Counted from the first letter of the stretch, positions 24,326-36,906 are shown. The stretch is DNA of 64,000 nt from Chinchilla lanigera (GCF_000276665.1 NW_004955417.1:11524851-11588850); one strand, 5' to 3'. Notes: generated from the sequence alone by a model not told the origin. Translations and numbers: made by a program.

Positions 24326-24559
24326 AGCTATTGCTATAGCTATAGATCCCCCAGTAAGGTCTGAGGAAACAAACACTGTAATTATTTGCAGTGTAATGCA
24401 TGGGTATTCTCACTCAGTAGGTAAAGATTAATTATGAATACCTTCACATTAGACTAGATCAGGTTTTGCACTCATAAAAACCTTTGATTTCAGAACTTTT
24501 GGATTTTGACATAATGACATGTAGAGTTTTCAGTCACCTTTAACTTATTCATAGATGTA

Positions 24560-25500
24560 CTGTATCCATTTTACATGAACCAGTGGGTGCAATTTGATAA
24601 ATGTATTCAGTTACAATCAATGTATGCAGCATTTTTATCTTTTCTCATGTCTTCCCATTCCAAGTCCCAGGCAATTGGCCTGCTGTGACTCATCATAGAT
24701 TAAATTTGTCTTTCTACAGTTTCCTGTCAGTGAAGTCATAGAGTGTTTTCTCTTTTTATGTCTGGCTTCTTTTGGTCAGCTTGATGTTTTGGAGATTCTT
24801 CCACTTTGGTGGATGTATCAATGTTTGTTTTTTTTTTTGGTACTGGGAATTGAACTCAAGACCTTGAACTTGTCTGCTAGACAGATGCTTGTGCCACTAA
24901 GCTATATCCCTGGCCCTGGTGCATTCTCTCTCTCTCTTTTTTTTAAATTGCTGAATAGCATTCCACCATTAAAATAACACAGTTTGCTAATTCACATACC
25001 TGTTAATGGATATTTGCATTATTTAATTGGTTTCACTTACAAATAGTGGTTCTGTAAACATTTGCATACACATTTAAAGCTATTTCTTTGAATAAATAAC
25101 TATAAGTAGAATTGCTTGGTCCAAAGTAGGTGCATTCTTTGTTTTATAAGAAACTCTAAAGCTGTTTTTAAATGGCTCTACCATTTTGCCTTTGTACCTG
25201 CAGTATATGACAGTTCCATTTGCTCCACATTTTTGCTTACATTTGATATTGTCTGCTATTTTTTTCTTTTTAACATAGAGCTGTTCTAGTAGCATCCTGA
25301 TGTCTTCATTATGACTTTAACTTGCATTTTCTTAATGCGCAATACTTTTTTGTGTGTTTATTTACCAGTGTTATATTTTGTTTTGTAACTTTTCTATTCA
25401 ATTATTTCTGCTCATTTATTGGAGATGTAAGGGTTTTATTTTTAAAAAATCCATTCTGGATATAAATCCTTTATCAGAAAATGTTATATCTTCGTAGCAA
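24560..25500 (-). mobile_element. old L1 fragment (antisense) interrupted by ID SINE
   Basis: 'tctggcttcttttggtcagc', 'aaattgctgaatagcattcc', 'gcttggtccaaagtaggtgc' and 'tgactttaacttgcattttc' follow the antisense L1 3' region order. The ID element at 24828-24918 splits it at the usual 'caatgtttg ... ttgctgaatag' point. Confidence 0.7.
24828..24918 (-). mobile_element. ID-type SINE (older copy)
   Basis: Poly-T, then 'ggtactgggaattgaactca', ending 'aagctatatccctggccct'. The copy is more diverged than the other ID elements, with no obvious target duplication. It is inserted in an antisense L1. Confidence 0.75.
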
Positions 25501-25519
25501 TCCTTTGGACTTCTTAAAG

Positions 25520-25765
25520 GGTAAGTAGTGGAGGTTTAAGAGACATTAAATAACTTAGTCACAGTTACACAACTGCTCAGAGAGAGGGTTTGAAATTGTG
25601 TGTCCATTATTGAATGCTTGATCCATGCAATTCATGCTGTACTAAGTGTTTCATGTGGAGTAATTTAAAATAATCATTCCAGCAATCCTATGAAATGAGG
25701 AATATCATTTTACAGTGGGGACCTGAGGGTTGGAGATGATAATAAGCATCCTAGCTGATACCACA
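25520..25765 (+). mobile_element. MIR-type remnants (one or two)
   Basis: 'aataacttagtcacagttac' and 'agagagggtttgaaattgtg' (25550-25600) match a MIR 3' half. 'cagcaatcctatgaaatgag' and 'cattttacagtggggacctg' (25680-25730) match a second MIR core. Confidence 0.55.
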
Positions 25766-25950
25766 CCATTCTCAGCCTCAACCTTCCTGTCTTATTTCAC
25801 TCCTTTTAGGATTCATAATTTCAAAGGGTCTGTGTTGAGTTTGAAAATGGTGACACTTCTGGGAAGCTTGGTTCTTCACTGGCCTGGATAGTAAATATTA
25901 GCTTCTATACATAAAAATTAAAAAAGAATTGTGGTCATCTTTTTTTAGCT

Positions 25951-26090
25951 TCTATTCTCTAGTTCTTTTTTTTGGTTTTTTTGTTTTTTGGTTTTTCTCC
26001 GGTACCAGGAACCGAATTCACGACCTTGCGCTTGCCAGGCAGGCGCTTTGCCGCTGAGCTAAATCCCCAGCCCCTCTATTCTCTAGTTCT
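25951..26090 (-). mobile_element. young ID SINE with perfect 16-bp target duplication
   Basis: The body 25967-26074 is flanked by identical tctattctctagttct at 25951-25966 and 26075-26090. It retains CpG sites of the ID consensus ('ttctccggtaccaggaacc', 'cacgaccttgcgcttgccag', 'tttgccgctgagctaaatc'), which points to recent insertion. Internal A- and B-box promoter sequence lies on the minus strand. Confidence 0.92.
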
Positions 26091-27333
26091 GTAAGATTGT
26101 TTCCTGGGAAGCTGATTTAGAATGCAATGCCACAGCATCCCTGGGCACTTGCAATGTATTTGTGCACCTACTTGTCAACGAAATTTTTCTAAAAACACAC
26201 CATCTTGGTTTTGATCCTTTGTCTGATTTTATAGCCTTAACTCAACCATTTCACTCCTCTGATGACTGCTTTTAGTTTGACAAACTAACTCTTGCATTGC
26301 CTACAAAATTTGCTTATTATAAGAACTTTAAAAGATGGTACCAATAGCTTCTAAAACAGCCTGATGTTAACCTCACTTCTCTCCTTCTATTGGTATCATT
26401 TCTTTGTAGAGATGCGTCTCTTATCATTCATTTTATGTACATCTTATTGTAAAACTGGACAATAACTTTTCTTGGTACACTGTCATCTCCATAGATATCT
26501 CTGTGCATCTCATTCATTGTCACCCTCTCTTTCTCTTCTTTCTCACACACAGGGAAGACACAACACACAGCACACATATACACACAGAACCCACACATTT
26601 AGTGTTAGAAAAATTCCATGACATGGCCTTGTGTCCTATGATACCAGACCCCTAAGGGAAAATTCTAGAAGTCACTGTTCTTTCTCATCTCAAATAGAAA
26701 TCTAAACATGTAGGTTGTCTGAACAAGTGATGAGTCACTCAAAAGTTGGGTTACTTTTATAAAAATGGTAGATTTCTCATGGAAACAATGAGCTAGAATA
26801 TTTTAAATATGAACCTTTCAGGTTATGAGGTCATAAGTTTCTCTCTCAATCACATAATTTGGAATGGCCCAACTCTTTTGATTGTAGCCCATAAGATTAG
26901 TCTTCTCTTCACTGGCTTACTTTAAAAGGGGAATTTAAAGCTATGGTATTTCTATCTAAGAGTGTATATGTAGGCCTGCACTCTTCCATCTTCAAATTGA
27001 GAAGTCCATCATTTAGGTAACAGGAGTGGGGTGGAAAGACAAGGGGCTATAGCCAAAGTATCTTAAGTATCTCAAGCTGATGGGCTTCCTGTCCTTCCTT
27101 GTTTTCTACATATTCCCATTTAGAGTGGAGCTGGATCTATATTAGGATGCTCTGAATTCAGAACATGAAATATGATGTAAGTTACTTTTTTAGACATACT
27201 TAAATCTTTTAAAATGGAATGTTTCTGGAACCACAGATTTTATTTAAGGAACATTTGTTAATATTCATAGATAAAAGTTGTACATAATTTCTTTTGGATT
27301 TGACATATTATTGCATAAGACAGTAAAAGCCTA
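26091..27333. other. unassigned DNA
   Basis: A CA-rich patch lies at 26544-26600. No gene or repeat family recognised otherwise. Confidence 0.35.
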
Positions 27334-27440
27334 TGTTACCACATTTTTTGGTGGTGCTGGGATTGAATACAACGCCTTGTACTTGCTGGGTAAGTGTTCT
27401 ACCTTTGAGCTCCATCCTAGTCTCTGTGTTACCCCATTTT
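27334..27440 (-). mobile_element. older ID-related SINE
   Basis: The body 27348-27426 reads 'gctgggattgaatacaacgc', 'cttgtacttgctgggtaagt', 'acctttgagctccatcct'. It is flanked by tgttaccacatttt (27334-27347) and tgttaccccatttt (27427-27440), with one mismatch. The tRNA-like core differs from the young ID group, so this is a different or older subfamily. Confidence 0.75.
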
Positions 27441-27689
27441 GTAACGAGCTATTTACTCCTCTAACAGTCAATATTTTAGCTTACATTTTGAAGAATTTCC
27501 ACTTACTATTAAAAATACACTTTCAAATGTATGACGTTCAACTTGCAACATATGAGAGGATACATAATTTCTCTGTTATTTTTGAGATATGCGAGCAATA
27601 TAGCTTGAAGACTGCTGATGCAAGAAACTGTACCGTATAGGCCAGTGCTGCTTTACTTCCGGGAGGCTACAGTGCTTTGGTGGAAGTGA

Positions 27690-27895
27690 TTGACTGATGA
27701 CCTGTCACACACTTATTCATGGACAGGTGTCTTACTCACTGACTGTCTGCCAAACACTTGTACACAGACGGGTGACTCACTCACTGTCTTCCCTGAGCTT
27801 GTACATGAACAGGTGATTGATTCACTTTCTGCCCTGCACTGACACAGACAGGTGACTCACTGACTTGCCATTCATTTGTAGATGGACAGGTCCAA
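27690..27895. repeat. degenerate minisatellite, ~38-45-bp units
   Basis: An acaggtg-like motif recurs at 27723, 27768 (acgggtg), 27809, 27848 and 27886. Spacings are 45, 41, 39 and 38. Each unit also holds a 'gactcactca'-type phrase and a 'cttgtac'-type phrase. About five units. Confidence 0.75.
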
Positions 27896-29018
27896 GTCCA
27901 GAAGAACACATGGACAGCTTTTATCCTGAGTGTTACTGAATGTATCTTGAATAATTTGATAGTCTCAGAAAGCGTTCTACTTAAAATATTAAACATACCC
28001 TTTAAAGAATCAGTATGACTAACCTGTTCCACTATGGATGTTCTGAATTTGAAACATCACAACTGAGACAGATGTAGCTCCGCCTTAAAAAGAAATGTAT
28101 ATAAATATGATCATTGGTGATTACCAGTACCTTTGAACATTTTCATGAGTAACTTTGTTAGATATCCATTTTTAATAAGCTTGATTTTCTCTCTCTGTTA
28201 GTTAATGTGGCAAAGAAATAAATCTTGATTAACATTTGAAAAATCTTTGAAAGTTTTGTTTACAGTATATGTTGTTTTTATTTATTTCTGTTGAGGATAT
28301 TCATTGCAATGTAAAAATCTCTTAATTACCTCCATATAAGGAGCCCGAGAACTGTGTAAATAGAAAAAGTACAGAACCTGGCTCAGAGCCAAGTTGCACT
28401 CATAAAAGTCATTTTTACTGTACAGCTGCATTTATCCTCAGAGGAAGTGAAGTACTAGAAATGGACCAATTTAGGGACTGACTTAGTGAGGTGATAGCCA
28501 ACACGGTCTCTTCCTTGGGAGATTATGCCTGGGGTTCTATATTCAGGTCTGTAATTTTAGATGGACTTAAGCAAATCAAATTATAGCCAGAGAGCCCAAA
28601 ACCCTCCCCACAAAACCTGAAACAAAAGCTATACATGAAAGACAAAAAGCAGAGGATAGAACAAAAAAGAAATATGAAAGTGGTCTGCACTTATAGCTTT
28701 AGAAAAGTTAAAACCTACAAAAACTGCGACTTTCAAAGCACTGTAGTGGAGGTGAAAACAGAGCTTAAAAATGTTGGGAGAGAGGAGCAGGCAGGTGAGG
28801 ACAAACAGAGGAGAGGTTAACTCTTTGTTTTTGCTTATGTCTACTTATAATGAAGATCTTTGGGTATAAATAAAAAAAATATATATTAGGAGAAAACTAG
28901 AGCCCAAGTAGAAGAAAGCAGGACCTGTGTGTCCTAAATTAGCTTAGGAATTCTGACCAGTATCTTTCAGAATCTACAAAACTAGAGTGAAATTATTGAA
29001 TAACTGGTAGGGCTATTT
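27896..29018. other. unassigned AT-rich DNA
   Basis: No recognised gene or repeat. The 83-codon minus frame at 27781-28032 is carried by the minisatellite. Confidence 0.35.
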
Positions 29019-29020
29019 GA

Positions 29021-29222
29021 GCATATGATGCAACTCGAGTCCATACTCATAAGTGAAATAAATCAGACCTGTGTGTGTAAATACCATATTGTCTCACTAG
29101 TGCAGGAACCTGAATGAGTAAATAAAATCTGAAAGGTATAATAGGTATTGTAAAAGGGAAAGAAACTATTCAAAGGGAGGGAACAACTGGGATGAGGGAA
29201 AAGAGAAAAAGAAAGAAGGGAA

Positions 29223-29264
<42 letters not shown>

Positions 29265-29533
29265 TAACTAAGAGTCGTACTCCCGACTTCTATTGCTTTA
29301 TTGAAAGGAACAGTTAATCTTTAATTGTTTGATCAACCTTAAATGCCTATATTTGTTTAACTGAATAACCAATTTGAAGATAACAATATGTACAATATGT
29401 AATACGATATCTATTGTTAATTTTCTATCACCTTGCCTGAAACTCTGTATTGCTTCTATTGTTTTGGTGTTGTTTTGCTTGGGTTTGTTTGTTAATATGT
29501 TTTCATTCCTTATCTTTAAAAATAAAAAAAAAT
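29021..29533 (+). mobile_element. 5'-truncated L1 3' end (ORF2 tail and 3' UTR)
   Basis: It begins in the ORF2-end/3' UTR phrase 'actcataagtgaaataaatc', continues 'accatattgtctcactagtg' and 'aaataaaatctgaaaggtat', and ends in aaaaataaaaaaaaat. The same order appears in the insertion at 16807-17994, but here there is a single 3' UTR module and a CA microsatellite has expanded inside it. Confidence 0.75.
29224..29262. repeat. (CA)n microsatellite
   Basis: About 19 uninterrupted CA units within the L1 3' UTR. The homologous place in the 16807-17994 copy has no CA run, so it grew after insertion. It produces a spurious Cys-Val open frame on the minus strand. Confidence 0.9.
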
Positions 29534-29559
29534 AGGCAATTTAATTAATGCTACAGTGT

Positions 29560-30060
29560 GTTACAGGTATTTATTGAGTATTTACTGGGTCCCAGGCACT
29601 GTGCTTGGGGCCAGGGCTGCACAGATGAGCTGATAAGACAGTCTTCCTCTTCTTGGAGTGTGTAGCCAGCGGAGGCACAGAACAGAGAGAAATCACTGTG
29701 ACTAGCTGGAAAAGGGCAGTACTAGTGCACGAGGGCACTGGGTCTGTGCCCCTTTCAGACCTGAAGTTCTAGGCAACATTCTAGAACAGCTTGGGACACA
29801 ATGAAGCGGTAGTCACCGGGACATCTTGTATTTTTGCCAAGCATCATAATTCATACTATTTCTTTCCTTGACAAAAGATAGATTGAAAGGTTGTTCATTC
29901 ATTTAACAACACCAATTGAAGAACGTGGTCTCAACACTTATTATGTGCCAGGATGATGTTCTAGGCCATAGGGCTGCAGCAATGGACAAAAGAGAGACAA
30001 TCCCTGCTCTTGTAGAACCGACATTCCTGTGATGTATTTAGACAATGCAACTGTATTGTA
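29560..30060 (+). mobile_element. ancient mammalian repeats of the 'tgtgccaggcactg' type
   Basis: Two stretches, 29565-29665 ('tttactgggtcccaggcact', 'gctgcacagatgagctgata') and 29925-30030 ('tattatgtgccaggatgatg', 'ctgcagcaatggacaaaag'), match the common old mammalian LINE/SINE tail. I am unsure whether the proper family name is MIR or L2. Confidence 0.5.
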
Positions 30061-30243
30061 CTTAGACATACAATATTTAGACCTGTGTAAAATCGTGTTA
30101 TGTTAGATATTGTTAAATTCTAAAACTAAGCAGGGTAGAGGAGTTTGAGTTGTGTTTGTACAAGAGCTGGCAACTTAGGTAGAGTAGCCAAACAAAACCT
30201 CACTGAGAAAATGATTGTGAGATAAAGAATAAAAAACAATGAA

Positions 30244-30598
30244 NNNNNNNNNNNNNNNNNNNNNNNNNNNNNNNNNNNNNNNNNNNNNNNNNNNNNNNNN
30301 NNNNNNNNNNNNNNNNNNNNNNNNNNNNNNNNNNNNNNNNNNNNNNNNNNNNNNNNNNNNNNNNNNNNNNNNNNNNNNNNNNNNNNNNNNNNNNNNNNNN
30401 NNNNNNNNNNNNNNNNNNNNNNNNNNNNNNNNNNNNNNNNNNNNNNNNNNNNNNNNNNNNNNNNNNNNNNNNNNNNNNNNNNNNNNNNNNNNNNNNNNNN
30501 NNNNNNNNNNNNNNNNNNNNNNNNNNNNNNNNNNNNNNNNNNNNNNNNNNNNNNNNNNNNNNNNNNNNNNNNNNNNNNNNNNNNNNNNNNNNNNNNNN
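30244..30598. other. assembly gap (355 N)
   Basis: Run of 355 ambiguous bases. The right side resumes inside a MaLR LTR, so most of that LTR (about 200 bases) should lie in the gap. Confidence 0.99.
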
Positions 30599-30773
30599 CA
30601 ACAAGCACTAAAAGGGAGGAATGGCTGCAAGCAGCCTCTTCGTCTCCCTTACATATGCAAACTATCCACCCCAGGGTGGGTGCAGCTCTCACACCCATAA
30701 TCAATCAAACTCTAAAAGCCTGCCCCACGACCGCATGAGGCTTTGTGGGGACACACAGACGCAAACCATAACA
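30599..30773 (-). mobile_element. MaLR LTR, part lost in assembly gap
   Basis: 'cttcgtctcccttacatatg', 'gtgcagctctcacacccata', 'atcaaactctaaaagcct' and the end 'gcaaaccataaca' match the same parts of the LTR at 9406-9781 in the same order and orientation. These are two copies of one subfamily. Confidence 0.8.
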
Positions 30774-33700
30774 AGTGGTCAAGGTTGAAAATAGCAGGAA
30801 AGAAATAAAAACTGTACCTGAGAACCAGATCACGTTGGGCTTTATAGATCATCGTAGGGTTTGGTTTAACTCTGAGGTGGCTTTGGAGCAGTGTTGGGTA
30901 GTGAGGAGCAGTGAGACCTGACTTATGTTTTCAGGGTCACTCTGGCCAAGGGTCAGGTGTACATTAAGGGGTAAAGGTGGGAAGGTTGGGAGATGCTCCT
31001 GTTTGGTTCTTGAATTGTGGCAATGGAGATGCCACAAAAATTGATTGGATGGTGAATATGTTTGATGTTGTATTTCAACTGCAGAGTTTGCTGAGAGATT
31101 GGGTATGAGATGAGAGGTAAAGAGTCAGTTCTAACTCCAAGGACGAAAAGTCTGTGGGAGAGCTAGTTTATGTTGTTGATTGTAGGAGGGCAGTTATCAG
31201 GAGCTCTGTGCCGAGGATACTAAGACTGGATATTTTGGATACTGAAAGGGAGGTGTCAAACAGGTGAGCATTTAGGCCTGGTGTCCAGGGGTGAGCTGGG
31301 CTGCAGGCTTCAGCACACAGGCACACAGAGGAGATGAGTTTGGGTGTCATCACCCAGGAGTAGATGTGGTTAGAAAAGAAAAATCCAGCAAGGGCATTGT
31401 GACATATGCCAGTAAATAAAGAGGAACTGGAGAAGTATCCAGAAATGTAAGAAGGAAGACTCAAGAGGGTATCATTTCCAAGAAACCAAATGAAGAAAAT
31501 GTTTCAGTAGGGAGTGGAAGGTCAGAGAAAGGCAACAGAGTATGTGGACTTTAGCAAGACATGTGGCAAAACCCTACAAAAATAACACAGAAAACACCAA
31601 AAACCCACATATGCCTGGTAGAAAATAAAAGCAAACTGGTTTTATAGCTAACTGCCCAGTTGTAGTCAATGATTCTTATTTATGGAATATCATTAACCCA
31701 AGCAATTTTTCTTAAATATTCAAAATTCCTTCATCTTATTAGGTAAACTTGAAAACTCCTGCAGTTCCTGCTGTTTGTAATAGGAAATGAATCTTTTTAA
31801 AATATAAAATTAAATGAAGATATTGCATAGCATATCCACACTACACATTCTGAGATTTCATACCAGGGGGTTTCTGATATGCCTCCTAGGGAGTCATGCC
31901 CTACCCCAAGCTGGAGGAAGGTGACAGAGGTCTCTAAGTGAGACAGGACTCTGTTCTCAGCCCAGTCACTGTAGTTTGTTTTTTCTTAAATTAGTGCCTT
32001 AGATGGGAGCATAAGGGAAAACCATTATTTTGTGGATATTTTAAAGTTTTGAGTAATAGCAAATGCATTGTACATGATGAGATCTAAATTCAAAAGGAAC
32101 ATGAGTAAGATTTTGTTATCTTTTGGTAATTTGGGGATATAGGGAAGTAACTTATAGAAAATCAAAGCGCTAAATAAACATCAGTTATTCTAGGTTAGAG
32201 AAATATTGCTCCAATGCTAGTAGCTACCAAAAGTACTCATGAGATCTTGGTTGGCTTAAGGGAAGAATAGCATGCAGAGCAAGAGAGATGATAGTCAACA
32301 TTGTCTCTTCTTGGCAAATTGTATATATATTTGATTATGACTTGAGAAACTAGTGAGGACATTACCCATGAAGAATATTTGTGAAGACTGAGACGACTTG
32401 GAGGTGGTGATGATAGAGGGAGGTAGCCATCTTCAAACAGTTGGGAAATGTTAGAGGGTAGATGGATTTAGTCCGGTGTGCTTGCTCTCACTGGGTAACC
32501 ATAGAGCACAATGGATGAAGCTGGGCTTGTGGCTACAGAGAAAGGCCTTTCTAAGAGAGCTTTGTCACGGCTACAGCAGGTTTGCTTCCAACCATGGAAT
32601 GGACTCTGGCAGTGAAGACAGGTCATAAATTGGACAGGTGTTAGTCATGGATGATCCCTGGAGCCCACCGTTCCATGACTTGGTCAATCTATGTACAGTA
32701 TTTATCTTTTTATGGTATCCCTATACCATATATTATTAGTATAGTATGCCACAACTTTTGAACATTGCTGATTGTATTTCCCTCATTGCTTAATCCTTTG
32801 TTTGAAAAGGTCATTAAATTGAGATGTAGTCTTTAATTATTTTCTCCACTCTGCTTTAGCTCTTGGCCTGACCATCTGTCTGCTTTAAAAACAGTAGACC
32901 TCAGAGAGACTTCATATTATATGGAAGAATTTTCTAAGGCCAAACTAACTTCATTCACTCTTTATCCCAAATGAAAAAATGAATTTGATCGATTAACTGT
33001 AAAAAGTAAACCAGGCATGACCATCACTCGTCACTAATCACCTGACTTAATGGCATTTGTTAACTTTATTTTGATATTAGATCACGGCCCTCCTCTGTTC
33101 TGTTAGAGTTTTCTTTCATCTAAGCTCTAATCATTTCCATTTACATGTAAAAGAAGAGCTTAGAAGCCTGGTGTGTTGAATATAAAGTTTATTTCAGTAT
33201 ATCTCAAATTTAGAAGATAGTAGTTGTATTTGCTCTTTGCCCAGGAGAGTGAAGAAAATAAAGAGATCAACTTTGAAGTACTTTAAACTACTCACTTCCG
33301 TGCCCTTGAGACCTGGAGTGTTTCCTTAGCTGGGTGATTGTTTGTTCTAGCTCCTTTGCTTCTGTTTTGCCTTTTCACCCGGAAGGCCCCCAAATGACAA
33401 TTATTGCTTCTTAAAGGACACAACTTCAGAGAAGCTGTCATGGCGAATCAGGCTGTGCCTGACTTGAAGAAACCTTCAGGGATCTGAAATGTTGCAAGTG
33501 TTTTGTGGATTGAATCTCTTACTTGCTGAGTACTAGCTGCAAGTTATCTCATCATAGAGGATAGGCCGCTCCATTTTCTCCTGAACATCCTGAAATAAGT
33601 GAAATAGAATTCGGTGTACAGCACTTAGAGTAATTATCAAGTATTTCATTACTTTTTATTTCTTTAAATTCTTATTTTAATTTTATAACCCAAACTGATA

Positions 33701-34936
33701 GTTTAAATATTTAAACCTACTTTCACCATATATAGAGGAAAAAATAAATTAATCTTGAAAATATTTGGAAAAATCATTGGCTGAGATCGGAAGATTATGT
33801 CTACCATAAACCTGGAGTTGACTCCACTCTCAACCTTGAGCTATGAGCCATGTCTCTTTCTCTCCATCTCATCTCACGCTGAAAGGCAAAGTAACGTGGA
33901 TAGAGAACACATGTAAATTCACGCACCCTTTTCCCCAGTACAGGCTTATAAAAGTGATAACAAAAACGGAAGAAAAAGAGAAACAATGCATGCTAAATTT
34001 ATTTTTAAAATGTATATTTAATTTTTTCTTGGTATGTATATAGGCAAATGTTTATTTTCCATAGCTACATTCCAGTGTATTGACTTCATTCAACTATTAA
34101 AGAATTTATACAAATGGAGTGATTTTTAGTGATTTTTTATCAATCAAGTATAAAATTATAAAATTTGATATGCCTATTGAATTGCTTTTTTTAGAGTGGT
34201 CGAGAATGTCTTTCCACTGAATAAACATGAATTAAAGCAAGCTGCCAGTATTATTATTATCAGTACTGTGATGGAAATAATGATCCTCAGGATTGGGGTT
34301 AATCACCTGTGGAAGTGACTGGATTTGATCCCTTAGTTCTTGACTCTTCCCAGCATGTCACCAAGAATGACAACCATTTTAGACATTTTGACTTGAAATT
34401 AGGCTTGAAAATAGCTTCTCTCTTGGGGTGAGTTAACATTTAGCACTGGGCAAGTAGAAATGACTGCTGATTTTCATTCTTTATATTAATTCCATAGGGA
34501 GGGTGAGCTAGTAAAACATTTGTGTGAGCTGGTCATTATTTGAAATTTATTTACCAAAGTGGCTTACGTAATAGTCATCCCCGTGATAAATCAGTCAGTC
34601 AACAAGTTTTTATTGAGTCCCCACTGAATTAGAGTAATGTACAGTAATGATGTATTCAGTAGTGTACAGATGTATGCAGTGAAGATTAGACATGAGCTCG
34701 ACCCCCAAGGCCTTACAAGCTATTAGAGGAGACAAACAGACACATATCATCAACTAAAATGTAACCAGATGACTTAACTCCTGGGGCATGGAGGAGTAAT
34801 GGCTGGGCTGGGACTGTTCTGGTGGGTGATAGGATGGGAATTTTGGAAACTTGCACAATCTAGGTGCCTTGGTCTGTGTTAGGTTGAAGAAAGCAAATTG
34901 CCCGGGAGATAAGAAAATCAATCTGACTTAGTGAAT
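30774..34936. other. 4.2 kb of unassigned DNA
   Basis: The longest recognisable-repeat-free stretch of the window. Open frames reach only 98 codons (31168-31464, minus) with no domain. 34598-34750 resembles an ancient 'tattgagtccccactg'-type mammalian repeat. No RNA gene or promoter recognised. Confidence 0.4.
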
Positions 34937-35074
34937 ACAGTATACCTTGGTTTTTTTTTTGTTGTTGTTTTGTTTTGTTTTTCCTGTACTGAGAATCAAA
35001 CTCATGACCTTGCACTTGCCAGGCAGGTGCTGCACCACTGAGCTAAATCCCCAGCCCCTTACAGTATACCTTGG
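34937..35074 (-). mobile_element. ID SINE with perfect 14-bp target duplication
   Basis: The body 34951-35060 lies between two copies of acagtataccttgg (34937-34950 and 35061-35074). It shows 'gaatcaaactcatgacctt', 'gcacttgccaggcaggtgct' and 'gagctaaatccccagcccc'. Several CpGs are already TpG/CpA, so it is slightly older than the copies at 25951 and 41221. Confidence 0.92.
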
Positions 35075-35234
35075 ACAAAGGAGGGGATGGGAGTCTGTTT
35101 TATTTGGAGGTATTGCAGGTATAGTGAGCTGGACAAACACGTAGGTAAGACAGAAAATGGATAGAGTTGTTAAAAAACCAGGGTTTGAGCAGGGCTGACA
35201 GTGGTTAGGTATGAGATGCATTTCACAATGTTAA

Positions 35235-35600
35235 GCTGTACTTGTTTGCTTTATTGAAGTGTGAGGTATTTTATAAACTTCATACTTATCATGGTACATA
35301 TTGATGTGTTTGGATCTATGCACACTAGAAGGTCATACAATCACCACAACCAAAATATTAAAACATAACTATTATCTTCAAACACTTCCTTGTATTTTTT
35401 TCTTCTTCCCTTCATGTTGTTGGAGGGGTAAGAATAGCTAATATGAAATATAGCCTCTTAACATATTTTAAAAGTGCACAATACTGTATTGTTAACTATA
35501 AAAATTATGTTGTACATCAGATCTCTAGAAGACTTCTGTAACAAAAATTTTATACCCATTGGAAAATAATTTTCCATTTCCCCCTCTGCCACGTCATCTG
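35235..35600 (-). mobile_element. old L1 3' UTR fragment (antisense)
   Basis: 'acaatactgtattgttaact', 'atgttgtacatcagatctct' and 'tccatttccccctctgcc' match the antisense L1M-type 3' end. Diverged and non-coding. Confidence 0.6.
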
Positions 35601-36179
35601 CAGTTTTTTAAATCAATGCCTGTGCATATGCAAACTTGCTGGTTCCCAACCAACCACGATTATTCTGCATCACATGAAGGTCACTGGCAACTTTTCCTTT
35701 TGTTGCTAGTCCTTTTCCATGTCTACATATTTTCACCACATGGACATGTTCAATTAGATTCTGTTTTTAATGGCATTAAGTTATTTTTATATTTTTCTGA
35801 AAATAACCAGATTAAATAACCAGTTAAGAAGACTCTCTAACTTGTTTGACTATAGAATGAATGACAATGGTTACTCTTTTGCATAATTAGGCTTCACAGA
35901 ACACTTTATGGTAAAGACACCCAGCCAAAGGTTGGGGGTGGGAAGCGATGAATAGAAGTTGTTGGGAATGACAAATTTGCACTGGTAACCAAGCCAAGCA
36001 ACTCTAATCTGAGCCTGTGTGCTAGCAAGGTTCAGCAATCCCCTATGGTCCTTTTTCTTTATTAGGTGAAAAGTGGGTATCAGTTTGACTTATGATAATA
36101 CAGATAAAATCCTTCTCCAAGTCTTTAAATTTCAAATCAGAGATTCTCTTCTGATTTGTTATCACATCTATAGTTTATG

Positions 36180-36365
36180 GGTCACTTATTAACAGGCAGC
36201 TTTCTAGATTATATTATCTTATTGAAACTACACAATAAACAAACTCATAGGTACTATGAACTTCAAGATGAGAAATTTGGGACACAAAAGTGTTAAGTGG
36301 TGTTTCTGTGGTCACAAATCCAAGCTGATCTCACTCCAAAGTTTATGTCTTTCCATTCTACCACA
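36180..36365 (+). mobile_element. MIR SINE remnant
   Basis: 'ctcataggtactatgaactt', 'caagatgagaaatttgggac' and 'caaatccaagctgatctcac' follow the MIR core order and the end falls at 'ccattctaccaca'. Confidence 0.55.
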
Positions 36366-36906
36366 ATTGTCCATGTTTTTATGAATGGTGGTCTTCATAT
36401 CATTACCAGATGATGATCACAGCATTGCTCTTGTTAATGAGTATGAGGATCAGAGAATATTATGGTCCCTTCTTGCACGTTGCACTTATTCCATTAAAAA
36501 AAATATTTATTGATAATTAATTATGTTTGTAGAAGTGTGTACTCAGGGAGGATAAATACTACAGAGATAAGATTCTTGCTTTAGGAAGTTCCTGGTGGGC
36601 ACTGCTATTCTCTACTTATATAAAACATATTCCCTGGCATGCATAAACTGTTCTCTGGGCTTAGGACTTCCTTTTCTAGTTTTGTATCAAGTCTCCAAAT
36701 TTTCCTCAGATATACTTTAGGGAAATATAAGTAAACACTACTTTTTTGAGAAATTTCCCTAGTTCTTCAGATTTCTTTGGATTGCTCTTTCATGGATCAT
36801 AATACTCAGTACATAATTCTGTTTCACTGATTATATTACCATCTTTGCTTTATTTGTCTGTCTCTTTAGACTATAAATTCACCAATAAGGAAAACTTAAC
36901 CTTATT

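Noticed and set aside
25967..26074. tRNA-like fold with A and B boxes
   Set aside because: It is an ID SINE with target duplications and a tail, not a functional tRNA gene.
27690..27895. Spaced repeats resembling a CRISPR array
   Set aside because: Units are degenerate with unequal spacing and no unique spacers, and the DNA is mammalian.
30126..30704. Open frames of 134-192 codons crossing the second gap
   Set aside because: They exist only because N has no stop codons.
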